DNA of 64,000 nucleotides, taken from assembly GCA_012932865.1 (NCBI GenBank), contig SAXG01000013.1, positions 682,001 to 746,000 of the forward strand, in the 5' to 3' direction. This document shows, piece by piece, positions 10,397 through 21,728 of the stretch. The translations under genes were made by a program, and so were the position numbers. A model generated the notes under the pieces. The model was not told where the DNA came from. It saw only the letters and a program-made list of their open reading frames with translations, and did no database searches. Numbering within the stretch: the first letter of the stretch is position 1; every line of letters begins with the position of its first letter. Origin of the DNA: Amylostereum areolatum (taxonomy: Eukaryota > Basidiomycota > Agaricomycetes > Russulales > Stereaceae).

Positions 10397-12899
10397 GGCT
10401 ACACGTCGTGACAGTCAGTACGCGCCTTTGAGAAACGGAAGAGTTCGCGCACGAAGTGAGTGGGGATGAAGAAGGATCAAAAGCAGAGTGCGTGGGCAAA
10501 GGGAGAGCGCCTACTTATGGCGACGATGGGGAGGGAAGAGGAGGGATATGGCAGAACACACATGGCAGAAAACGCCATCGACATTTAAGGACCAAGAGTC
10601 CAAGGCCACGAGGAAGGGAAACCTTCAAAGACATTTACGGAGCCCGAGCTACGTGTCGAGAGGGATGAGACGCCCGGATCTTCTGCACATGTAGCGAGTG
10701 GTGACTGGGGAAATTTGCAAAGTTAGAGGAAATATTGCTCATAACTGAGCACGAGCACCCCACACGCCTTCGAGGATCACAGAAGCGGCGCTCACGAGAC
10801 GTACATCCCCACACCCGGCAAAGAAAGATCCATCCGGCGGACGACGGTTGCTGGAGATGGTGTCGGTAAGTATTCCTGGAGTCCGAGGACGCTGCGCGTG
10901 GGTGAAGTGGATCCTACTTTGCTAGCCTTGACGAACGGGTCACTGCGATGGTTGTACTTGTGTTTAGTCTCGGCTATATAGAAGAGAAAGGTTTGTACGA
11001 ACGCTTTGGGTCCATGTTGGAGTTGGAAGTGCATCTGTCGAAGGGGGAGAACATAACGTGAATGGCTTGGCCAACATCTAGCCGGTCTCTCCGCCAAGAT
11101 TTCCTAAGGGTGCTCAAGCCTCAAGTCATCCAGATGACCCAACACATTCTTTTGATTTTGTCCGCGGCCGCCCCTCCACGGCCCCTCCAGTACCCCAATA
11201 TACATGACATGCGATGGAACGAAGTTACGAAAGCTCTGGCATGAACGCCTCGCTCCTTGTACACGGCCTCGCTTCGTTTCGCAGCTGCCAGACCACGGCA
11301 CGAGATCGGGCACGCGGTCGAGGTAGGTGAATTGCCGGGCAATGTACGCGTGTAGATCGACGCGCTTGCCGATACCCCGGGGGTTGCGCATATGTGCGAT
11401 CGGATGACGCGTTTAGGGCATGGTCGGGGCATGGTTGCGCGGTTGCGCGAGTCTGAAAAGGACGAAGTAAAATCGGATGGTAAAGTGCGCACGGGCACCC
11501 TGCCTCCCCTACCGCCCCTTCAAGTGTGGGCCATCCTTACGGCCATTACAGCTGACCCCGTTCCATTTGCGCCTCATCCAACAACTCGCGGTTCTTGAAG
11601 TCAAGAATGCCGATGAGATAGGCTAGAAGTGACAGATAGGATGAGGGAAAGGCCGCAAAACCGAAAGGGAAACTCACGGAAAGCGAACGATCGTAGCACC
11701 TCCTCGACCTTGTGATGCTCCGCCCATTGTCGGTCCCAGACGTGACTCCTGCCATCTATACGGCTTCTGTTAGCAACAGAAACGACAGACTATTCAAAGA
11801 CAGGACGCACCGTCTCAAATCCAATCACATTCACTACAGAGAACGTTGGCAACCGCTGCAAGACTCGTCGCGCCTGGACCATTCGCTCAAACGACGTCGG
11901 TCAAGTTTCATACGTCTGACGAAAGTCCAAGTCCTTGGCTTTATGAGTGCCTCATTGAATCCCCTCGCCGTGTGCCTTTATCTCTCGCATTCGTTTCGAA
12001 GCGGTGTTCGAGGGAGGGGGGGCTGGAGATGGCTTGCCGCTTGCGCGGCGCAGAACTTGGAGCTGGCCGCAGATAGGAAAGATGTCCGAGGAAAACCCCG
12101 GCCACTCTCATCGTGGTAGTACCTTTACTTTTGAATAATGTGTGAGACGTTGAAGGCCCGAGGATACAGCATGTATGGATGTATACCAGAGAGAACAACA
12201 GGATGCTGAGAGATGCTGAGGTCGCTTCAGCGATACATGGCCCAGTGTAGGTCTCCATGCGTTTTGCCCACAAGTGTAAGTTGAGTTCATTGAATGTGCC
12301 CACCGAAGCAGAGTACGGGGAGGGTTGAAGGAATCGAGGGGGATTGAACGTATTGAACAAGTGTTTCCAACATGAACTTCGCGGCCGAGATGGCCGAGGG
12401 CGATGCTCCCAGTTCAATCTACTTACATCTCCCTAAGAACGATTGTCTTCTGTTTTAAGTCTGGCTACGAGAGACTACATCTCCCGAGCGTTTGGTTCAT
12501 TGTCATGCGTCGGACATGCTGGAGCTCCCAGACGCCAGTTTGTCCGTTCTCTCTCAATTAACGGTTGATCCTTATCAGTAGCTCGCCCCATACAAATAAC
12601 CCCCCTTCAATTCTCCTTCGATCTGTTCGCGACGACTCAACGCACAATCGCATACATCGACCATCGGTAAGGTAAGCGAACAATCATCATTTGCGAGAAC
12701 ACCATCCGGAATTACGAGTACATGGGCAGAGGGCCATTGTAGGGTGATACAAATGTAGGTACGCGTGGGCCGTGGTCGAATAACATGTACTGAACGTATG
12801 GATAGACGATGAAGGTAAGAAGCAATAAAGGATGGAGATCTGGCCCGACTGTCCAAGCAGGCGAACAAGACCATCGTCACGTAAGATACTCTGGGAAAG
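10397..12899. other. Region without a confident gene
   Basis: About 2.5 kb. On the minus strand near 11390-11270 an open stretch reads GIGKRVDLHAYIARQFTYLD, faintly like the end of a class-3 lipase. No catalytic GxSxG segment or consistent exon chain supports it. Near 12610-12670 a short piece resembles the 3' flank shared by copies B, C and D. Nothing else is recognised. Confidence 0.3.
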
Positions 12900-13783
12900 C
12901 TTTCCTTCATGATCTCTACTTATTGCTCGCCCGTCTTCCCCTCTCTTTCACCCTCCTCGAACGCGCCTAGAGTTCTTTCATCACCCGCTTCGACCCAACT
13001 CTCAACCACGCTCAACCGCGCATACACCCGCTATCGTAAGGTGGGAGCTATTCGTCGATCAAGAGATCAATGTCCCGAGATGACAAACGAAGTCGATGGG
13101 CGATGGGTTTGAGGCGTGCCGCGTCAAGGACCGCAGGAACGTGACGGTGGTGCTTTGGGGGAGATGTTGGTCAGTCCGTCGCCGTCTTGCCTCTTCCGTA
13201 TGGCCTCACTCTCATGCACTCTCCCCCGCTTTCGCTACTCGTCGAGGCCTTCTCCGCCGCCGCCCCCGCGCATTTACGGAGGCGGTATTGATGAATCGAT
13301 CGCACGTTTCTCGCCTCGCCACCCTTTCTCAACGTCGGTTCTCGTTCCCCTCGCAAAACCTTTGCGCGCGCTGCTATGTGCATCCGGGTCGATTTCGGGT
13401 GGCCAAGTCGAGTCGTGAAGCCTGTTCTTCCCCTGGGTTTGACGACCGTCAGGCAACGTGGCGTGCGTGGGGTCCCGTCGTCGCGGAATATGTAGTAGAT
13501 TGTACGTGATGTAGTACAAAATGTAGATGTGGACGTGATATGGAGATGTATGGGTCGTGAACGAACAGCGTGCAGGAGGCGGGTGGACAGAATGTGAGAG
13601 TAAGGTAATATTACTAGTATACGAGAACGAACTTGAAAACGTGTGGGGACCTGGCTTCATTGTCCATGAAAACAATCATATGGGTGCAGAATCACAGTTC
13701 AAAATCGAAGACGATGGACGCAATCGCCGGGCAGACGGAAGACAAGAGTTCGTCGATGAGGTTCTGTGCATGATAAGTCCTGT
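12900..13783. repeat. Shared 3' flank of the DUF2235-WD40 unit (copy B)
   Basis: This flank resembles 20570-21728 (copy C side) and 36430-37296 (copy D side). The shared pieces are the TTTCACCCTCCTCGAACG block, the block with CACTCTCCCCCGCTTTCGC (about 13210-13270), and a segment encoding FATRRGLLRRRPRAFTE in one frame. All three copies sit immediately downstream of a minus-strand DUF2235-WD40 gene. The duplicated unit is therefore larger than the gene. No real ORF is claimed; the conserved frames probably reflect recent duplication. Confidence 0.65.
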
Positions 13784-16700
13784 TTAGAAGACTGCGCCAC
13801 AGATAGGAAGACCATGCTTACAACTGGTCTCTATTGCATTCACGTAGGAATCCACATCCCACAGACGAACCGTCCGGTCTCTCGATCCCGACGCGATGAC
13901 TTTGCCATCGGGAGAAAATGCGACGGAGTAGACCGGCCATTCATGCCCTCGCAACGGCTCCCCCACCGGCTCCCCCGTCATCGCATCCCATATGCGAATC
14001 GTCTCGTCTGTCGAACCCGAAACGATGCGTGTGCCGTCAGGTGAGAATGCGACAGAGTAGACTGAAGTTGTGTGCCCTCGCAACAGCTCCCCCACCGGCT
14101 CCCCCGTCCTCGCGTCCGAAATGCGAATCGTCTTGTCGGTCGAGCCCGAGACGATGCGTGTGCCGTCTCGTGAGAATGCCACGGATGGGACCCAGTATGT
14201 GTGCCCTCGCAACAGCTCCCCCACCGGCTCCCCCGTCCTCGCGTCCGAAATGCGAATCGTCGAGTCGCACGAGCCCGAGACGATGCGTGTGCCGTCAGGC
14301 GAGAACGCGACGGACCGGACCGAGGCTGTGTGCCCTTGCAATGGTTTCCCCACCTTTTTCCCGGTCTGCGCGTCCCATAGGCGAATCGTCCTGTCGTCCG
14401 AGCCCGAGACGATGCGTGTGCCGTCAGGTGAGAATGCGACGGACCAGACCCAGTCTGTGTGACCTCGCACTGGTTCCCCCACCATCATCCCGGTATGCGC
14501 GTCCCAGATGCGAATCGTCTTGTCCCACGAGCCCGAGACGATGTGTTGGCCGTCTGGCGAGAATGCGACGGAAGATACTGCCCAATCGTGTCCGGGGAGA
14601 ACCAAGTATTCTGCGCAGGTAATGCTTGTCAGCCGACATCGCGAGAGAAAGGAGAGGGATCTACTCACCATTTGTGAAATCCCTGAGAAACCGGTCTGCG
14701 ATCTGTCGGTTCCTCTTTCCTTCGACCTTCGGCATATTACGCCGTTGCCTAGCGCGGAACCCGAAGGTCTTGAGAGATTCCCCTTCGGCGATTCTTTCCA
14801 TGACGTTCATGACCAAGTCTAGGTCTACGAACCATTGGGCGCCCTCCGCCTTCGGCAGCTGAATTACATCGGCAACCTTGGCCTCGCGAAGAGCCAGCTG
14901 CCCTTCCCCTGGAACATGCAGGCTCAGCAGGGTCGCTTGCTTGTGAACACACAATCGCCTACCTGACTGTGCCATATCGTACATCTCGCGCAAGTGTTTC
15001 CTTACTGCATCGGCGTCGCCGTTCGGGTTCTTGTAGTCCTCGATGATGCCGTGCACCGAGTCGTACCAATCGTACTCCACCATGCTTTGGTCCGGCCCAG
15101 TGTCCGGCGTGGGTTTCCGGAGCGACTCCCAGAACATCTTGCGGTCTTCACCAGGCGGGCATGCTTTTGGCACGTACGTAGTGTTGACATTGTCTCCTTG
15201 TTCGCTATTTTGGTCGGGAATAAGGCTGCAGTGGATTTTTTGACCCTTCTGGATGATACGTCCAGCGCCGCAATGAGGCCTAGGGATTTACACATCAGAC
15301 ACCTTTCCAGACAGAGGTAGCGCATATACGCACCTGCGAGTCGACTCGGTTCCCGTCCGCTGGTACAATAGTCGCCTAAGGGGTAAGAGCTCCAGGAGCC
15401 ACCAGATCCACGTTAGCGATTCACGGACTTCGGTCTTCTCTCCGGGTTTGAGTTCTCGTTGGATGGGATGCAGGCGGAGCCCCGCAGCGGCGGCCTCGAA
15501 ACACATCCACCTCAGTGGCGGCCGAGCCCGATCCATGTCGGGGTTCTCCACGTTTCCTCCCCCGCTATTGAAAAAAAAATTAGTGATACAGCGATGGCCC
15601 CATCGGTAGCACTCACATGTCGGAATGGGTCCCTGCAAACCAAACTTCTTTTGTGTGAATATACCTGTTCGTTGCGCTTTCTGTCTCGTCCGTCGTCTTC
15701 CGGGGCATCTGCACAATCGGCATCATCTCACAAGCCATTCCGCCGCCAGCTGCTTCGGTCGCCTCGTTCATTACGTTGGACCCATCAGCATGTTGCTGGG
15801 CTACATCTGCAGCGAGACGTTCGTTTAAGTGGGCAGCTGACAAGGAAGTGCCCCCATAGGCATATTCGGGCAGGAACTTGACGCGACGTTCGTCCAGCGC
15901 CATCGCATGTCGGAAGTAGCAGGCTTGATGCATTCCGTCCGTCGTCCCGGGGAGAGACTTGTCGCGCACCGTCCCGACTGACGACACCGTGTCCCTGTAT
16001 GCACTTTCATCGATACAAGAGCTCCAGTCAACAGAAAGACGGGCCACGTACCATGTACCAAAGAAATGTATGTTGACCAAGCGCGAGAATACCTCCCGGA
16101 AGTGCTTAGCCATCTGCTCGGCAGAGGGTGTGGATTTCGAGGACTTGAATACTGAGGGTACGAGTTTGCTAACTTTCCCCAGATGCTCCAGGTCTGCTTC
16201 TTCTTCTTCTCGCCACATGCTGCGTACAGCTGGTACGCACTGGCCAAGAGAGTGAGCCTCGACAACGTCCAGCAAACCATGCGAGCTTACAATGGGATCT
16301 GCTCTTGGTTCCCCTTCTTGATCAACCCGACCTGCGGACAGTTCACTTAATGGTCAGCGCCGCACGACGGCTGGGGAGCTATGTAATCCACCTTGTCCAT
16401 CATGGCCGCCAGAGCGCGTACTTGATTATGATACGCACCGCGAGAGAAGCCTAGACTTTCGCGGTCAAAAACAATCTCCCCGCAAGGGGAATGAACGCGC
16501 ACCGAATAGGTAAATACGGTCGCCAGGCTGATATTGCTCCGATAGCCACAGGTAGGCGGCGATGATGATCCTTTCGAAGTTCCTGTGGCCAAGGTAAGAA
16601 AAGAGCGAGTCTCGCAGAGAAACATAACGCACCATGCAATCGCCATGTCGATCTTGTGGCATATCACCTGCATTATATAGCTCAGGGATTTCCATGACGG

Positions 16701-17127
16701 CTCCGCGTACGTCCCGATTCCGCTGTTGTAGAACGTGAGTTGCTCGCGGCCTTCGTCATCCTGGGATTTGATCAGACTATAGAGCTCGACGACGTTCGTA
16801 TTCTGGTCGTCGCGGCACTAGGTGAGTATTGATCGTGAACATACAAAGACGTTACACACGTTTATTCCAAACTGGTTCGAGGTCCCGTCGATACAGACGA
16901 TCAAGTTGCGTCCGGTTTTGGATTCGAAACAGCTGCACAACTTGATGGTGGCCGTGGGAGCTTTTAAGACGTTAGGACGCAAACGGCCAGTGTAGCGGCC
17001 GCCATCTTCCGGTCCTGCAGTCCCTTGGGCTAGCGTAGCTGTGTATTGCAGTTGTCAGAAGAAGCGCCAAAGGAAATGAGATGAACGCACGGATGGGTTG
17101 ATATGAAGGGCCTGCTCGGTCCGCCAT
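13784..17127 (-). CDS. DUF2235 (Tle1-like) hydrolase fused to six WD40 repeats (copy B)
   Basis: The start at 17127 gives [12 protein letters not shown], then an intron, then [15 protein letters not shown], the DUF2235 opening. Further exons give [32 protein letters not shown] and [20 protein letters not shown]. The nucleophile motif is GFSRGAY. DTVSSVG supplies the likely Asp, [17 protein letters not shown] follows, and [11 protein letters not shown] supplies the likely His. The family includes bacterial Tle1 phospholipases; lipid hydrolysis here is inferred. After a linker ([21 protein letters not shown]) come six WD40 repeats, one fewer than in C and D. Two adjacent repeats have IRISDARTG, with Ser for the WD tryptophan. 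The nucleophile loop carries two extra residues ([10 protein letters not shown], bases 16424-16430) absent from C and D. No NACHT domain, signal peptide or membrane segment is seen. A last short intron after the final repeat is possible. Confidence 0.85.
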
Positions 17128-17739
17128 GGGGAAGAAGGAGGAGGGTTCAAAGTAGGAGGGAGGAAGAGTTCCTAGGGCGGTGATAGGGAGAGGAAAAGAG
17201 GTGACATCAGAAATGACTCCCCGCGGTGAGCTTCATGTATGCACGTCCTCCCAGCGCTCCTGAAACGTATCGAGCACGGTGATAGCCACTCGGAGGAAGG
17301 CGCACGTGTGCGGGGAAAGCAAAAGGTGATCGTGTTCCCACTACATCCAAGAATGATAAGTAGCGACACGGGAGAGAATCCGCTGAGTAATGAAGGTGGC
17401 CAAACGACGAGTGACCTGGAAAAACGGGGCGGTCCTGCATCTGGAGAGCGACGGGTACAGTCTAGAGAGCTATGAACGGCAGATCAGACGGGAAACGCTG
17501 AAGCACGCACCATTCACACAACGCAGCCGAGGCGCACATTCCAGTGAAGGCGTTCCTTGGAACGAGCACAGCAATTGGTCGCGCTCGAGTCCGTATTCCT
17601 GGTCCTTCGCAGTTCGATAAAAGGCACCGGCAACGAGTATCAGAGAAGATGGGCTCTTGTCTTGAACGCAGTGGCCGAACTGGGCATCTGAAGAGGAAGT
17701 CGCGGAGCCATACGGCTTCGCGTTGACCTGATTCCCTCT
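17128..17739. promoter_or_regulatory. Upstream region of copy B, homologous to copy C
   Basis: The region upstream of copy B aligns with 25218-25573 plus 31898-32090 upstream of copy C. Markers are GAGCTTCATGTATGCACG and GCTGAAGCACGC, followed by a GGAACGAGCAC block. Site 17490-17497 (GGGAAACG) is the empty counterpart of the 8-bp duplication around the DUF6589 element. No TATA box is obvious. It presumably holds the promoter. Confidence 0.5.
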
Positions 17740-18720
17740 AGGCGCGGTGGTAAGGTCGAGCGAAACCTAGCGAGACCTAAGCGCTTGAGCCAGCATTTTT
17801 CATGTTGCGTGTCGGCGCGTCGATTTGGTGGGACGTGCGGTGAGCATTGGAGGGAATGGGGGAACGTCGAGGGAGGAGAACAAGTTGAACGCGGCCGAAA
17901 AGACCGAGGTTGAGCAATCGGACGAGCGGGCCGAGGCCCCCGGCGTATCCCCCAACAACTCCGATCCTAATGCGTACGGAAACGGGCGAAATTTGGAGGG
18001 TATGTCCGATCGCTATGCGTACGCAATTGGGCCAAATCGGCAACCTAGTCCGATCATATGTCCGTCCGGAAAGGGCTCGTCGGTGCTGAGGTTCGATCCA
18101 TAATGCGTACGGATGAGGGGGTACGAGAACGAAAATCGGTCCCAAAAGACGGCCAGATGATGAGTACCTGTTCCTGACAGCGACATACCCGGGCGGGGTC
18201 GGCATCTCACGCCGGCCCGCGGCGAACATGACCTTAGTCGCCAGCGATGTCCGATCCGTAATGCGCACGGAAATGGTCTCGAAAGGGTAACCCCAATCCT
18301 AATGCGCACGGAAGAGGGGCAAAATCGTGCGTACATATTGGCCCAAAATCGCCTATTTAGGATCGGAGTTGCTGGGGGATACGCCGGGGGCCTGCGGGCC
18401 GTGGCTCTCCGCGACTCTGCTCGCCGCTCGGGACGTTCTCTTCGACCACCCCTGCACCTCCATTTTGCCTCCATCTATCCCACAGCCCCTCGATGTCGAC
18501 GTAACACCGCCTTCTTCGGATAATATGCACGTGGACCCCCTTCTCCGTGCGCCCACAGAACCTCTGGTTCCACTCATACTCCCATCCATCCCTCTTCCAC
18601 TCCGGTCTCCCCCCCTCATACCCTTGAACTCCTCGAACAGAGACCACCTTCCCCCGAATCGCGTGCGCCGACCTCTGGAGACGACGTGAGCAGTAAGATG
18701 GAGCTTGTAGAGACCTTCGT
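17740..18720. repeat. Dispersed repeat matching 35310-35700, interrupted by a TIR element
   Basis: The left part (17740-17933) matches 35310-35489, for example CAGCATTTTTCATGTTG against CAGCATTTTCCATGTTG, and GTTGAACGCGGCCGA in both. The right part (18394-18720) matches 35482 onward (GCGGGCCGTGG, then CCTCCATCTATCCC against CTCCATCCATCCC). Together with the 3' flank, this makes the C and D units homologous for several kilobases. Confidence 0.65.
17934..18393. mobile_element. 460-bp TIR element (MITE) with 8-bp target duplication
   Basis: Terminal inverted repeats of 37 bp lie at 17934-17970 and 18357-18393 and differ at one base. Each begins AGGCCCCCGGCGTATCCCCC when read inward. The direct repeat GCGGGCCG flanks the element at 17926-17933 and 18394-18401. 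The paralogous site at 35482-35489 has a single GCGGGCCG and no element, so this is an observed insertion. An 8-bp duplication is typical of hAT and P-type elements. Inside, a motif like CCTAATGCGTACGGA recurs about five times. There is no ORF of transposase type, so the element is non-autonomous. Confidence 0.9.
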
Positions 18721-20440
18721 GCAAAGTGAGTCCTCCGTTCGTGTGCTAATCGCCAGGGTACTTACCGGCGTAAGTCGCCGTGGGGCAGCATCGGGCAGAG
18801 AAACTCCCTGAAAATCGACCGCATCGAAAATGAAGGCGAATCTCGCGATCGCGTGGTCGGAACGGCTCTCTTCGTGCACGACGTGCGCGCGGCCGCCATC
18901 TGTCTTCCTCCGCGAACAAGATGTCTCCGACGCTCTTCTCGGCAAAGGGGACCACGAAGTCATCAACACGCACAGAGCTTTGAAATCCTTCTCCAGGTAA
19001 TGCAGTGGGGGTGAGGATATATTTCAGCCATCTCCGCATGACGAGCTGAGTACCCCTCCTAGACCCTAGTACCTGTGTCGCCACTTTGCGGATCCAACCG
19101 TCTCAGGATTCGTCGTGTGCAACACCCACGTCGGCTCGGAGGCCTACAGGACAAATCGTGCGCGACCCGCGACCTTGCGCGCTCTCCTGCCAGAGAGAAT
19201 GCGTTTCGTCGTGTTCGAGGCTCGAAGACGACGGCCCCGCGGAAGACGACGAGGGCAAGGGCTGTGGGACCATGGTGAGCTCCCTCTCCTCTCCACAGTA
19301 CAGTGTCTTATGACCGCGTCTGCTCGTACCGCTCGCAAACGAATTACCCACCTTCACCTCGCTAGACTGCCGTCCACGCGCACGTCGGAAACACCACGCT
19401 CGTCCCGGCGATTCGAAGAGAGGACAAGTTGCTCTGCACATCTGGATAGGCTTGTTGCGTGCGGCGGCGGCGGATGCAGTAGCTGTGAGTGCTGAGAGTT
19501 GGGCAAGGTGCGTTTGGCGTTTCTCGAGGCAATGTCGCGACGTACTCATCTCTCCCCCGCCTCTGGTTATCTGGTCGTTCATTCAGCATTCACCCCCACA
19601 CTCAACGACGCCTGAACGGTGTTCGTCCCCACCGCGTTCGACGGGGATATAAGGTGGGTAGATAGCGCATTACGCGGTGGATTGCGATGAACATCGCAGG
19701 GTACTTACGTGTCAACAGCTACCATGTACATAATTGCAAAGAGAACGAATGAAAACACCGAGTGTATGCGCCGATTCGCGGGTTGCCGTCAGCCCTCAGA
19801 CAAATACAATGAACGTGCTTTCCTTCCTTCTACTCCGACCCTCAACATGTATAAACACTCTCGACGGCGGTTTTCCTGGGTCAGTGATGCTCTCGGTGCG
19901 CTCAGTCCTCGACTTGAATCGCTACATATTGTGATCGAGCAGGTTCGAGCCGGGAGATCAAAGTCCTCGAGGCTCGAGCGACGCTCCCCGCGCCCGTCCG
20001 TCACTTCCTCGCCTTTCCTACATTCCCCTCGCATGCCCAGCACGTCTGCCCTCCTCTCCTCGGTATCCCCACCACGTTTCTGCACCTGGTTTCGAACGCC
20101 GCCGGACGTGTCCTCTACCCTTCCGGAGCCCTCTCAACGGCGATCCCGCCCGCTTCTCCCGTCCAGCGCTCTCCGCCGCCCGTCTTCCCAGTGCCCTCTC
20201 CAGGACCATCTCCCTCTAGCTCCCTCTTCGGCGGACATCGTCGTCCCTCGCGTCCTCAGGCTCTCACGTCCGCTGCCCGCTCTATACGAGTCCGTCCCTT
20301 CCGTCGATCCTCGGCCTTCCCGCGCCGCCGACACCTCTTCGGCCTACCAAATGCACATCTACAGACCTCTACCGTCCCCTCTCCCCTCCCTCTCTTACCT
20401 CCACCATCTTTCGCCCGTACAGCTCTGCATATACTCCGAC
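18721..20440. other. Region without a confident gene, 3' of copy C
   Basis: About 1.7 kb. A 324-codon open frame (19709-20683) and several shorter ones exist. They are proline, serine and arginine-rich, match no family, and continue into sequence shared with copy D's flank (36310-36540), so I read them as chance frames in GC-rich duplicated DNA. Nothing else is recognised. Confidence 0.35.
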
Positions 20441-21728
20441 TCCCCTCCCGACTCCCCTCCCTCGAACCGCTGCACGGAAGCTCAATTTGACATGTGGACG
20501 AACGCGAAGCGGGTTTCGACTGGTCGTCTGTTCCTCAACCAACTGCTAGCTTTTCCGTTAAGATCGCCTTTCCTTATTGCTCGCCTATCTCCCCTTCCCT
20601 TCCACTCTCCTCGAACGTGCTTCCTTCCATCACCCGCTTCAACTGAATCAACTCAGTTCGCGACTACGCGGGACCGCGCATAAATACACCCACCGTCGGT
20701 AAGGTGGGAAATATCCGCCAATCGAGAGGTCAATGCCCGGGATGACAAAAGAAAATGGGCGATGAGTTTGGGGCGTCGAGGACCGCGGGGACGGTGGGTG
20801 CTTTCGGGGAGATGTTGGTGATGTTAATATACTAACTAGAATACGAGCAAGGACCACCTACGCTACTTTACGAACCATTTAAATCACGTGTTCTTGTTGA
20901 TTACGTTAGCAGGCAGTTACAGCGCATCGCGCTTTCTCTTCCTCTTCTCCAGTCACTCTTTTATATCGGACTGGAGAAGTACGTCTCGTTCGTTCTCTCT
21001 CTCTCTACGATAGCTAACATATATGCTACCTCTAGCTTACTCCGTGTTTAGGTAGCTAATATAGTCACTCTTTTATATCGGACTGGAGAACTTACTCCGT
21101 GTTTAGTTTGCCAACTCATCAGCTCCGTCGTCTCCTACTGCGCACAGCTTGTCAGGTGAGTCCTGCCACCACCTTGCCTCTTCCGCATGGCCTGACTCTC
21201 ATGCACTCTCCCCCGCTTTCGCTACTCGTCGAGGCCTTCTCCGCCGTCGCCCCCGCGCATTTACGGAGGCTGCATTGATGAATCGACCGCACGTTCCTCG
21301 CCTCGCCACCCTTTCTCAGCTTCGGTCGTCGTTCCCCTCGCAAACCTTTGCGCGCGCCGCCACTTCTATCCCGGTCGATTTCGCATGCACGAGCGAAGTC
21401 TGTGTTTGCCTGGTTCGAAGACCGGCTGGCAGCGCCGCAGTGTGCGTTGGCCCCGCCGCCGCCCTCTCCCCGACATGTGCAAGGGACACTTTATGGGGCA
21501 GCGTGTAGATTACCTGTCATGTAATGTAGATGCGTAGACGTAATACAGAAATGAGTGGACCATGAACTACTAGTATGCAGGAGACGCGTGAACAGAACAT
21601 GAGTGGAAGGATTGTACGAAAACGAAAGCATGCGGGGGCAGTAGAAAAGCAAGGATGTCGGACGCATGTCATCGGGTAGTCTACAGGGAGACGAGGCTTC
21701 GTCCACGAGGCTCTGTGCACAACACTGG
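20441..21728. repeat. Shared 3' flank of the DUF2235-WD40 unit (copy C)
   Basis: Homologous to 36310-37296 and, in its second half, to 12900-13783. A common block reads CACTCTCCCCCGCTTTCGC (near 21206-21224). A 333-bp solo LTR interrupts this copy only. Confidence 0.65.
20822..21154. mobile_element. Solo LTR of a retrotransposon, 5-bp target duplication
   Basis: The segment starts TGTTAATATACTAAC and ends GCTTGTCA, the TG...CA form of LTR ends. The direct repeat GGTGA flanks it at 20817-20821 and 21155-21159. The homologous flanks of copies B and D have a single GGTCA at this place and no insert. It is AT-rich against its surroundings and contains two copies of CTCTTTTATATCGGACTGG (near 20956 and 21065), a likely promoter block. 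No internal coding region remains, as expected after LTR-LTR recombination. Confidence 0.85.

Noticed and set aside
11104..11498. Class-3 lipase remnant on the minus strand
   Set aside because: Only one weakly similar stretch; no GHSLG-type nucleophile segment, no consistent exon chain.
13918..14622. Long plus-strand frames opposite the WD40 arrays (also 21841-22631 and 37395-38253)
   Set aside because: They repeat with a 126-bp period because they read the complement of WD40 repeats. They are not separate repeat proteins.
13784..14671. CRISPR-like or satellite array at the regular 126-bp repeats
   Set aside because: The periodicity is fully explained by 42-residue WD40 coding units in a eukaryotic gene.
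17934..18393. MITE mobilised by the DUF6589 element
   Set aside because: Both have 8-bp duplications, but the ends (AGGCCCCC against TAGTCT) do not match, so no link can be claimed.
19709..20683. 324-codon plus-strand ORF
   Set aside because: It is Ser/Pro/Arg-rich, matches no family, and its equivalent in the homologous flank of copy D is not preserved as a single frame.
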